A stretch of 18,048 nucleotides of DNA from Candidatus Methanomethylophilaceae archaeon (GTDB lineage Archaea > Thermoplasmatota > Thermoplasmata > Methanomassiliicoccales > Methanomethylophilaceae), in assembly GCA_016296195.1 (NCBI GenBank), contig JAEDJU010000009.1, positions 1-18,048 of the forward strand, given 5' to 3'. The notes below the pieces were generated by a model. The model searched no databases. It was not told the DNA's origin and worked only from the letters and a program-made list of their open reading frames with translations. This document shows positions 7,877 through 13,866 of this stretch, one piece after another (positions within the stretch are counted from its first letter, which is position 1; each line of letters begins with the position of its first letter). Made by a program: the position numbers and the translations under genes.

Positions 7877-7894
7877 TCAGGATTGCAATCCTGA
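7877..7894 (-). promoter_or_regulatory. Perfect 18-bp palindrome, candidate dapB operator
   Basis: TCAGGATTGCAATCCTGA is an exact inverted repeat with no spacer. It begins six bases upstream of the dapB ATG and ends seven bases before the TATA box, so it covers the predicted transcription start (about 7878-7880). Length and position suit binding of a dimeric repressor such as an Lrp/AsnC-type or other small archaeal regulator. A role as a 5' mRNA hairpin is less likely, because little of it would be transcribed. Confidence 0.55.
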
Positions 7895-7900
7895 AGACCC

Positions 7901-7908
7901 TATATAAT
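7901..7908 (-). promoter_or_regulatory. TATA box of dapB
   Basis: TATATAAT on the plus strand (ATTATATA on the coding strand) is centred about 33 bases before the dapB ATG. This predicts a very short leader of some 7-8 bases. It is one of the strongest TATA matches in the window. Confidence 0.6.
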
Positions 7909-7960
7909 CAATGGTGTGAGGCGGAGCACGGTGCTGTTAGCCACAATACAGAAGTTGTAA

Positions 7961-7980
7961 TATACAAGAAAGTGTGTATA
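7961..7980. repeat. Left imperfect 20-bp direct repeat flanking the hairpin block
   Basis: This segment (TATACAAGAAAG followed by TGTGTATA) matches 8140-8159 at 15 of 20 positions in the same orientation. A third TATACAA occurs at 7977-7983. The segments are AT-rich, so part of the similarity may come from promoter-like composition rather than shared descent. Confidence 0.4.
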
Positions 7981-8004
7981 CAATTACGCCGTTAGGTGGG
8001 AATA

Positions 8005-8133
8005 CCCGCACCATGTGGGTACGAGCCACGCGGTGCGGGAACCATCCCGGCAGGAGGTGAGAACCTGATGGTTGTTACCATCCGCCGCGATTGCAACCCG
8101 CGGTACGTGACGATATGGTGTTTTGCTTCACGT
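8005..8133. ncRNA. Candidate structured RNA: run of consecutive hairpins upstream of dapB
   Basis: This noncoding block holds consecutive stem-loops. A (8005-8039): CCCGCACC with GGTGCGGG, a one-by-one mismatch, then a five-pair inner stem and 7-base loop. B (8040-8073): AACCATC with GATGGTT, an eight-base bulge, and AGGT/ACCT capped by the GNRA tetraloop GAGA. C (8085-8103): CCGCG with CGCGG. D (8105-8133): ACGTGA with TCACGT. GATGGT (8067-8072) can instead pair with ACCATC (8077-8082) around a TGTT loop, and CCCGCACC can instead pair with GGTGGG at 7995-8000. A TGTATACA box (7975-7982) would place a plus-strand start at about 8005; a minus-strand box lies at 8139-8146. It is not recognisable as tRNA, 5S, SRP or RNase P RNA, so the strand is undecided. 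A DNA-level element is an alternative. Confidence 0.4.
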
Positions 8134-8139
8134 CCTGCA

Positions 8140-8159
8140 TATACAATAAAGATGTTATA
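8140..8159. repeat. Right imperfect 20-bp direct repeat flanking the hairpin block
   Basis: TATACAATAAAG followed by ATGTTATA matches 7961-7980 at 15 of 20 positions. The two copies bracket about 160 bases containing the hairpins. They may be remnants of an insertion boundary or simply two promoter-like AT-rich segments. From 8160 to 8179 only AT-rich spacer is seen. Confidence 0.4.
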
Positions 8160-8179
8160 GTAGATAATAATTTATACAT

Positions 8180-9142
8180 TCATTTCAGGAAGTCTATTCC
8201 GCCCTCTCTGACTATCCTCCTGTAGACAAGATCCATCACAGCGGAGGGATTGGAACCGCATTCCGCTATAACCCTCTCCGCCTCCACCTTGAGAACGGAA
8301 TCCACCCTCGCGTTGATCACGGAACCCCTTCCGCTGTCAGGAAGCTTCCCGTTTATCACCTCGTCGTAGACGGAAGCGATGTACTCGTTGTACATCATGC
8401 CCTTGTCCCTGGCCACCGCTCTTATGAGGTCCGTGGTACCGGAACCGTACTGGGAGGACTTCTTCTTCCTCTCCGCCAGGATCGGATATCCAAGGTCCAC
8501 GGCTATGGCCTTCAGGACCGATTTTCTGGAATCCATATCCTTGGGAATGAGATCCTCGGGATCTAGCATACCTATCCTGGAGACGACCTCCGAATCCATG
8601 TAGGGGTACACCATCCTCTTCCCGAAGTGCTCCGCGATCTTCAGCTCGCACGGAACAGACACATCCAGGAGACGGTCCACGCTGGCCTCCTTCAGGACCT
8701 CGTAGTTCTCCCTGGTCTGACCCACGAACTTGGCGCATCCCATGAAGTACTCGTCGGAACCCTGTCCGGACACGATTATGTCCTCCTCCGCGGCCTTGCA
8801 TACACTGAACAGCTGCAACTCATAGGAGACGGTGAACGGATCGGATGTGCCTGTGGCCTCGATGATCTCCCTCACATAACCCTCGATGTTCCCCCTGGTG
8901 AGCTGCACATGGGTCCACGGAAGGCCCAACCTATCCGAGAGGTCACGTGCCATGACCACATCGAACGCATTGGATGTGCCGCAGGTGTAGAGGTGCACGC
9001 TCTCCGCATATCCCTTGGACAGTGCGGACACGAGTCCGGAATCCAATCCGCCCGAGAAGGCGACACCCACACGGCGTCCCTCCACTCCCCTGCGGACGGA
9101 ATCCACTATGGCGTTCTCGAGGTCGGCGTACTTGAAGGTCAT
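8180..9142 (-). CDS. Stand-alone asparagine-synthase-type ATP pyrophosphatase domain protein
   Basis: The 320-residue product has the PP-loop SGGLDS (30-35) that binds ATP and pyrophosphate in the N-type ATP pyrophosphatase superfamily. It also has SGQGSDEYFMG (125-135), corresponding to the SGxGaDElFgG block of class B asparagine synthetases, and a late RKSVLKAIA...ERKKKSSQYGSG segment (about 217-244) typical of the synthetase domain. The usual N-terminal glutaminase domain (about 200 residues starting with Cys) is absent, and no separate one lies nearby. It may therefore use free ammonia or a partner, or adenylate a different carboxylate. I do not assign it as asparagine synthetase proper. 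Start 9142 is 25 bases after a strong TATA box on the minus strand. It is divergent from the pRiA4b-like gene at 9250. Confidence 0.85.
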   Translation of the reverse strand: MTFKYADLENAIVDSVRRGVEGRRVGVAFSGGLDSGLVSALSKGYAESVHLYTCGTSNAFDVVMARDLSDRLGLPWTHVQLTRGNIEGYVREIIEATGTSDPFTVSYELQLFSVCKAAEEDIIVSGQGSDEYFMGCAKFVGQTRENYEVLKEASVDRLLDVSVPCELKIAEHFGKRMVYPYMDSEVVSRIGMLDPEDLIPKDMDSRKSVLKAIAVDLGYPILAERKKKSSQYGSGTTDLIRAVARDKGMMYNEYIASVYDEVINGKLPDSGRGSVINARVDSVLKVEAERVIAECGSNPSAVMDLVYRRIVREGGIDFLK

Positions 9143-9163
9143 GGAACCACATACGGAGACTGG

Positions 9164-9171
9164 ATTTTATA
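9164..9171 (-). promoter_or_regulatory. TATA box of the Asn-synthase-like gene
   Basis: The coding strand reads TATAAAAT, centred 25 bases upstream of the ATG at 9142. This indicates a leaderless transcript. Confidence 0.65.
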
Positions 9172-9220
9172 CTGAACCTTAACGGAGTTTACCGGACATA
9201 ACTGCGAACATCGGTCCATC

Positions 9221-9228
9221 TATGTAAA
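9221..9228 (+). promoter_or_regulatory. TATA-like box deciding the start at 9250
   Basis: TATGTAAA is centred 25-26 bases before the ATG at 9250. The upstream in-frame ATG at 9235 would be only about ten bases away, too close to be transcribed from this box, so 9250 is preferred. Confidence 0.5.
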
Positions 9229-9249
9229 CCCCCGATGCGAGGACCTCCC

Positions 9250-10134
9250 ATGAAGGGAATCATCATGGAATCAAGACTGAAGGACCGTCATGGGATAAGC
9301 CGTCGTTTCGTCATACCGGAGAAGGCATCCCTGCTGGACCTGAACATGACCGTCTCGATGATCATGTGGGGGGAGCTGATGGCTGACAGCATGACCGTCC
9401 TGTCCCCACGTAGAAGGGACGTCGAACTGTTCGGGGACTTGGGGCTGGAGGCACCTCTCAAAAGGATGGGGAGATGCGTGTTCGAGTTCACCAACATGTC
9501 CCACGGTACATCTGTGTGCGAGACGATGGTAGTTGGAAAAACGGACGGATGCTATCAACATGCGGCGGAACTCATCGAACTGGAGGGGGACATACCTGCC
9601 GATGACGTATCGGAGGGTACCGACTACCTGTCGGACATGGTCCGGGTGAACGACAACCTCGTACAGACGGGGATCCTCGGATGTCCGGTACCGGGATGGA
9701 GGAGGATCGACCTGACGAAACGCCTGGAGATCATCCGTTCGATACAGGGTTTCGATGCCCTCGCACTGTTCTACAGATGGGAGACGGGTGATGTGGTGAG
9801 GGTGGACGACCCGGAGATGTGCGAGAGGAACGGTTCACCCCCTCCGGACATCCCCATCGATGACCTAGACCCCGAGGATCCCGCATACTCGTTCATCTGC
9901 GCACCCACGATGGAGCTCATGTCGCTGCTGGCGGAGATGGACCCCGACATCAAGGAACACACAGACAGCGTGAATCGGAGTGTGATTACGGACCCATCCT
10001 CGATATCCGTGTTACTCCGCCGCCTGGACCAGAGGGTGATGGAGATCCCCATGGAATGGGCGGAACGCAACCACGTGTCGTTCGTTCTGGACATCGATGG
10101 ATCCGTTACGGATGATGGAGATATATGCCGATGA
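9250..10134 (+). CDS. Degenerate pRiA4b ORF-3-like protein
   Basis: The 294-residue product is paralogous to the next gene. RRFVIPEKASLLDLNMTVS (about 18-36) matches IRTVAIPENASFNDLNSTI, and the C-terminal MEWAERNHVSFVLD (about 267-280) matches FEWARNHGYYFKD. The neighbour belongs to the plasmid pRiA4b ORF-3-like family; here the hallmark blocks are eroded. The YDxxDGW motif is replaced by FEFTNMSHGT (78-87), and PPExCG is replaced by IPADDVSEG (115-123). The family's biochemical role is unknown; members are often found near mobile elements. Start 9250 is chosen from the TATA spacing and because it gives the same distance to the VIPEKAS block as in the paralogue. Coding quality is normal and no frameshift is seen, so it is probably a diverged gene rather than a pseudogene. 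The 97-base spacer to the next gene has its own TATA box. Confidence 0.75.
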   Translation: MKGIIMESRLKDRHGISRRFVIPEKASLLDLNMTVSMIMWGELMADSMTVLSPRRRDVELFGDLGLEAPLKRMGRCVFEFTNMSHGTSVCETMVVGKTDGCYQHAAELIELEGDIPADDVSEGTDYLSDMVRVNDNLVQTGILGCPVPGWRRIDLTKRLEIIRSIQGFDALALFYRWETGDVVRVDDPEMCERNGSPPPDIPIDDLDPEDPAYSFICAPTMELMSLLAEMDPDIKEHTDSVNRSVITDPSSISVLLRRLDQRVMEIPMEWAERNHVSFVLDIDGSVTDDGDICR

Positions 10135-10198
10135 CTTACCACATCGGTTGTTACATATCTAACATGATAATGTATTCGAACTTTGAGTTGCACATAGA

Positions 10199-10206
10199 TA
10201 TTAAAA
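10199..10206 (+). promoter_or_regulatory. TATA-like box of the pRiA4b ORF-3-like gene
   Basis: TATTAAAA lies about 27-30 bases before the ATG at 10232. It gives the second paralogue its own promoter rather than strict co-transcription with the first. Confidence 0.5.
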
Positions 10207-10231
10207 ATGTAGATGATGTTGGTGCCGAATC

Positions 10232-11332
10232 ATGTCCTCGTTCCAACTCAACATATCCATCGACGGCAGCTATCCTCCCATCATCAGGACGGTGGCCATC
10301 CCGGAGAACGCATCTTTCAACGACCTCAACAGCACCATCCAATCCGTGTTCGGATGGAGCGATGCACACGAACACGTGTTCAGGTCGGGAGGGATGAAGA
10401 TAGGTCCCCGCGGTCACGGGGATGCGGTGGATGAGGACACCGTGCCCCTGTCCGAGCACATCGGCCGGGAGATAACGTACATCTACGACATGAAGGACGG
10501 ATGGAACGTCACGATCACGTGGGATGAGGACAGGAAGGACATCGACCTGCCCTGGTCCCTACTCCTCGGATGGTCCGAGGAGAGCCCTCCCGAATCCTGC
10601 GGGAACATCTCCGGATTCTACGTCATGCTGGATGCTGCGGAGGATCCGAGGAACGACCTCTACGGAAAGGCGATCAAGATGTGCGAGAACCTCTACTTCG
10701 ACGAGGACGGGGTCACATCCGGCCTGGAATGCTGGCCGACGCAGGGTGTGAGACCGGAGGGTTCCGAGATACTGCCGCAGGGGGTGAGGATGGCCATAAT
10801 GGGTAACATCCTCGCATTCCACAAAGAACCCATGGTATACGACATCGATGACCTGGAGGTCCGCGTCGTCATGGACCGTGCCCCCAGGGGTGTGAAGGTC
10901 AAGAGACGCGACAACGGCCCCCGCACGGTCAGTGCGGCATCCGTGTCCATAGAACCGGGACGTTACCTGCCCCTGTCCCCGCCGGGGATCGTGAACATGG
11001 CATCCTTCATGAACGGCTACTCCACCGAGTATCCCGAACTGGAGCTACCACACGTTGAACCGGAGCAGGGGAGCATCGACGGATTCATGAAAAAGATAGC
11101 CGAGAAGGAGATGGGCGCGCACTTCGACAGGTACGTCTTCGACCGCGCATCCCTGTTCCCGTTCGAATGGGCAAGGAACCATGGGTACTACTTCAAGGAC
11201 TGCCACGATGTGGAGCTGGGATCCGCCATGGACATGGCGAGGATGATCCAGGAATCCGGGGAGGATGTGGACGACCCCGAGGTGGTGGACCGTCTGATAG
11301 AGAGGTACATGGAGGACCGCAGGTCGCTCTGA
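10232..11332 (+). CDS. Plasmid pRiA4b ORF-3-like family protein
   Basis: The 366-residue product contains the family signature: YIYDMKDGWNVTI (83-95), corresponding to the YxYDfGDsWeH block, and LLGWSEESPPESCGNISGF (111-129), corresponding to G...PPEDCGG..GY, followed by MLDAAEDPRNDLY. The N-terminal strand-helix region (about 4-50) is the usual start of the domain. After about residue 200 a C-terminal extension of unknown nature carries a basic patch (VKVKRRDNG) and ends with an acidic helix-like segment. Function is unknown; the family occurs on plasmids and beside transposases, but no transposase is present here. The partner gene directly upstream is a diverged copy. Start 10232 fits both the TATA spacing and the domain start. 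Confidence 0.85.
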   Translation: MSSFQLNISIDGSYPPIIRTVAIPENASFNDLNSTIQSVFGWSDAHEHVFRSGGMKIGPRGHGDAVDEDTVPLSEHIGREITYIYDMKDGWNVTITWDEDRKDIDLPWSLLLGWSEESPPESCGNISGFYVMLDAAEDPRNDLYGKAIKMCENLYFDEDGVTSGLECWPTQGVRPEGSEILPQGVRMAIMGNILAFHKEPMVYDIDDLEVRVVMDRAPRGVKVKRRDNGPRTVSAASVSIEPGRYLPLSPPGIVNMASFMNGYSTEYPELELPHVEPEQGSIDGFMKKIAEKEMGAHFDRYVFDRASLFPFEWARNHGYYFKDCHDVELGSAMDMARMIQESGEDVDDPEVVDRLIERYMEDRRSL

Positions 11333-11354
11333 CCGAATGTAGGACTCCAAACGC

Positions 11355-11360
11355 TTTATA
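11355..11360 (+). promoter_or_regulatory. TATA box of the small acidic protein gene
   Basis: TTTATA is centred 24-25 bases before the ATG at 11382, in the 49-base spacer after the previous stop codon. An out-of-frame ATG at 11372 opens a different frame and is not used here. Confidence 0.6.
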
Positions 11361-11381
11361 CCACCCAGAGGATGACAGGTC

Positions 11382-11843
11382 ATGGAGCAGACATTCCTGG
11401 TCACAGAAGCGATCGCCGAACAGTTCGACATACCGGTCCATGAGGTCTCCGAGGCTTTCGACGAGTTCGAGGCCCCGATCATCCTCGGTGGGAACACGGT
11501 CGAGGACCTGAAGGCGTTCGCGGACGATGTGGGATCCAAGGTCGTCCTGGTGCAGTACGACTACACCGACGAGGACGAGCTCTATGTGGATGTGTCCGAC
11601 GAGGCACTCGAGGGACTCTTCGGCGACAAGGCCGACGAGGCCAGGGAGCGCATCTTCGAGCACAACACCGCCATCCTCGATGAGGATTGGGAGGCACCCT
11701 ATGCGATGAGCGCCTTCGTCATGTACGAGGGAAGCGCATTCGGTATCAGAGTGTTCAACGATGTGTACGACGGGGACCTCCTGGTGGACCCCGACGACTT
11801 CATCGTCTACCTCCTGGACGAATTCGACGACGGACTCGAGTGA
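11382..11843 (+). CDS. Small acidic hypothetical protein
   Basis: The 153-residue product is strongly acidic (long Asp/Glu runs such as DYTDEDELYVDVSDE and LLVDPDDF), with alternating beta and helical character, no membrane segment and no Cys. I do not recognise the family. The start at 11382 (MEQTFLVTEAIAEQFD) is supported by a TATA box 25 bases upstream and by good coding character. The N-terminal 30 residues look like a small helix-turn-helix-like or dimerisation unit (AIAEQFDIPVHEVSEAF), but there are no basic recognition residues, so DNA binding is doubtful. It follows the two pRiA4b-like genes on the same strand without an obvious functional link. Confidence 0.8.
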   Translation: MEQTFLVTEAIAEQFDIPVHEVSEAFDEFEAPIILGGNTVEDLKAFADDVGSKVVLVQYDYTDEDELYVDVSDEALEGLFGDKADEARERIFEHNTAILDEDWEAPYAMSAFVMYEGSAFGIRVFNDVYDGDLLVDPDDFIVYLLDEFDDGLE

Positions 11844-12016
11844 TCTTAGATCGCCCGGGTCACGGAAACACCCTTACCTTACTCACATTTTTCAGACCAT
11901 GAAGGTTTGAACTACATATTCTCCCTAGATACGGGACCTTCTCCAATGGTGCCTATCGCCACCACTTCGAACAACCTTGTCCTTAGACCCTTTCTCCTAT
12001 CCATGTCCTAACTGGA
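11844..12016. other. Short intergenic spacer with a 30-codon minus-strand remnant
   Basis: This spacer lies between convergent genes. A CATTTTTCAG tract (11886-11895) may end the plus-strand transcript. On the minus strand an ATG at 12004 opens a 30-codon frame to a TAG at 11912-11914. Its product begins MDRRKGLRTRLFEVV and looks protein-like, but I cannot support it as a working gene. It could be the leftover 5' end of a lost gene. Confidence 0.3.
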
Positions 12017-13711
12017 TCAGAAACCTTGAATACCGCAGGGATAACCGTCAGGCCTTCCGACACACCTATCCTTCACAACCGAGGAGTACAGCCTGAAACC
12101 ACCGGCGAGATGAGAGCAGTCGAATCCGTTCTGTGCGAGGATCCTGTATCCGATGTAGCTGCGGAGACCACTGTGACAGAAGAGATAGACCGGCTTCGAC
12201 CTGTCGATCTCGTCCATCCTCGAACGGAGGTCGTCCAACGGTATGTGCAGGGTACCCTCCAGGTGGGACTCGTTGTACTCCCTGTCTGTGCGCAGGTCCA
12301 CAACGGTCACACCGGGATCGGAGACCTTTCCGTCCAACTCGTCCCAGAAGAACTGCCTCACCAGACCCGACCTCACATTCCCTATCACGAATCCGGCCAT
12401 GTTCACCGGATCCTTGGCCGAGGAGTAGGGAGGCGCGTATGCCAGATCCAGCTCCTCCAGGTCATCCGAAGTCATCCCCGCACGGATGGCCGTCGCCAAC
12501 ACATCGATACGCTTGTCGACTCCCTCATAGCCCACGATCTGTGCCCCGAGGATCCTACCGTCATCAGGTGAGAACAGGACCTTCACCGACATGTTCCTGG
12601 CACCTGGGTAGTAGTTAGCGTGGGATGCGGAGTACAGGTACACCTTATCATAATGGATACCGGACCTCCTGGCCGACTTCTCGTTGATCCCTGTGGATGC
12701 GGCGGTCATGTCGAACACCTTGATGACGGACGACCCTTGGGAACCGATGTACGTCGACGGTATACCGCAGATGTTGTCCGCCGCGATGCGCCCCTGCCTG
12801 TTGGCCGGACCCGCCAACGCGATTAGGGCATCCTCCCCTGTGACGGAGTTCACGACCTGGACGGCATCCCCGACGGCGTAGATGTCCGGATCAGAAGTCC
12901 TCATGTGGTCGTCCACGATGATTGAGCCCTTCATGCCAGTCCTCAGACCGGCGGAGACCGCAAGATGGGAGTCGGGTGATACCCCAAGGGCGATGACCAC
13001 CAGATCGGAATGGATGTTCCTCCCATCGGCCAGCTTCGTGACAAGATCACCGTCACGGACGACATCCTCCAAGGTGGCACCGAGAACCAGTTCCACCCCC
13101 TTGGACCTCAGGTGGTTGTGGAGATCGGCAGCCATCTCCGGGTCCAACGGGGCCATGACCTGCTGCGGACGCTGTACTATGGTAACCTCCACGCCCATGT
13201 CCATCAGGTTCTCGGCGACCTCCAGACCTATGTATCCGCCTCCGGCGACGACCGCCCTTTTGACGGTATCTCCGGACACGAACTCCCTCATGGCCTTCGC
13301 ATCCTCCACCGTGCGGAGCGTCATGACATCCGGATCACCGCATGCGGTCAGCTCCGGGACGATAGCCTTGGCACCGGGGGAGAGTATCAGACGGTCGTAG
13401 GACTCATCGTACTCCGAACCGTCCTCCAGACGACGTACATGGACTGTCTTCGCCTCCCTGTCGATGGAGACAACCTCGTTCCTGACCCTGACATCGATGT
13501 CGAATCTGCGCCTGAACGACTGGGGACTCTGCAAGGTGAGCTTGGAATCGGATTGTATGGTTCCACCCACGTAATATGGGAGTCCGCAGTTCGCGTACGA
13601 AACGAATCCTGTGCGCTCGATGATGACGATCTCCGCATCCTCATCCAACCTCCTCAACCTGGCTGCTGCGGATGCCCCTCCGGCCACTCCTCCGACTATG
13701 ACGACCTTCAT
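12017..13711 (-). CDS. CoA-disulfide reductase with C-terminal rhodanese domain
   Basis: This is an FAD-dependent pyridine-nucleotide-disulfide oxidoreductase fused to a rhodanese, 564 residues, the usual length for CoADR-Rhd proteins. The N-terminal FAD loop is VIVGGVAGGASAAARL (4-19). The single active-site Cys42 is in SYANCGLPYYVGG, the CoADR type rather than a CxxxxC pair. The NAD(P)H loop is VVAGGGYIGLEVAENL (154-169), the second FAD block is TSDPDIYAVGDA (272-283), and HANYYPGA (364-371) and AYAPPYSSAKDPVN (424-437) are family hallmarks. The rhodanese part (about 465-548) has the active loop CHSGLRS (512-518). Likely reactions are NAD(P)H-dependent reduction of CoA disulfide or CoA persulfide/polysulfide, with the rhodanese handling sulfane sulfur; NADH oxidase activity is an alternative. 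Start 13711 (MKVVIVGG) is chosen; the frame extends 26 codons upstream but without homologous character. It is divergent from the rubredoxin fusion. Confidence 0.93.
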   Translation of the reverse strand: MKVVIVGGVAGGASAAARLRRLDEDAEIVIIERTGFVSYANCGLPYYVGGTIQSDSKLTLQSPQSFRRRFDIDVRVRNEVVSIDREAKTVHVRRLEDGSEYDESYDRLILSPGAKAIVPELTACGDPDVMTLRTVEDAKAMREFVSGDTVKRAVVAGGGYIGLEVAENLMDMGVEVTIVQRPQQVMAPLDPEMAADLHNHLRSKGVELVLGATLEDVVRDGDLVTKLADGRNIHSDLVVIALGVSPDSHLAVSAGLRTGMKGSIIVDDHMRTSDPDIYAVGDAVQVVNSVTGEDALIALAGPANRQGRIAADNICGIPSTYIGSQGSSVIKVFDMTAASTGINEKSARRSGIHYDKVYLYSASHANYYPGARNMSVKVLFSPDDGRILGAQIVGYEGVDKRIDVLATAIRAGMTSDDLEELDLAYAPPYSSAKDPVNMAGFVIGNVRSGLVRQFFWDELDGKVSDPGVTVVDLRTDREYNESHLEGTLHIPLDDLRSRMDEIDRSKPVYLFCHSGLRSYIGYRILAQNGFDCSHLAGGFRLYSSVVKDRCVGRPDGYPCGIQGF

Positions 13712-13838
13712 GAAGGAGAGGATACGCGGAGAGGTTGATATGCACTTCCATGGACACATCGGAAACAACTTGTCCATCCGTGTGAGCATCCAATCCTATA
13801 TGGATGCCGGAGAACGATGTACGCCTCCGAAGATAGGA

Positions 13839-13846
13839 TTTTTAGG
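13839..13846 (+). promoter_or_regulatory. TATA-like box of the rubredoxin-glutamate synthase gene
   Basis: TTTTTAGG is centred 24-25 bases before the ATG at 13867. It lies in the 155-base region shared with the divergent CoADR-Rhd gene. Just upstream an inverted repeat CGGAG (13808-13812) / CTCCG (13825-13829) could be a regulator site, but it is short. Confidence 0.5.
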
Positions 13847-13866
13847 ATAGACTTATTCCACCAACC

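Noticed and set aside
7920..8160. tRNA, 5S rRNA, SRP RNA, RNase P RNA or cobalamin riboswitch in the hairpin block
   Set aside because: No TTCRA-type T-loop, no 5S CCGAAC core, no SRP helix-8 GGAA/AGCAG core, no RNase P GAAAGTCC / ACAGAA pairs in the right order and no B12-box were found on either strand.
13808..13829. CGGAG/CTCCG inverted repeat as an NrpR-type nitrogen operator before the glutamate synthase gene
   Set aside because: It does not have the GGAA-N6-TTCC form and the five-base arms with a 12-base gap are not significant in GC-rich DNA.
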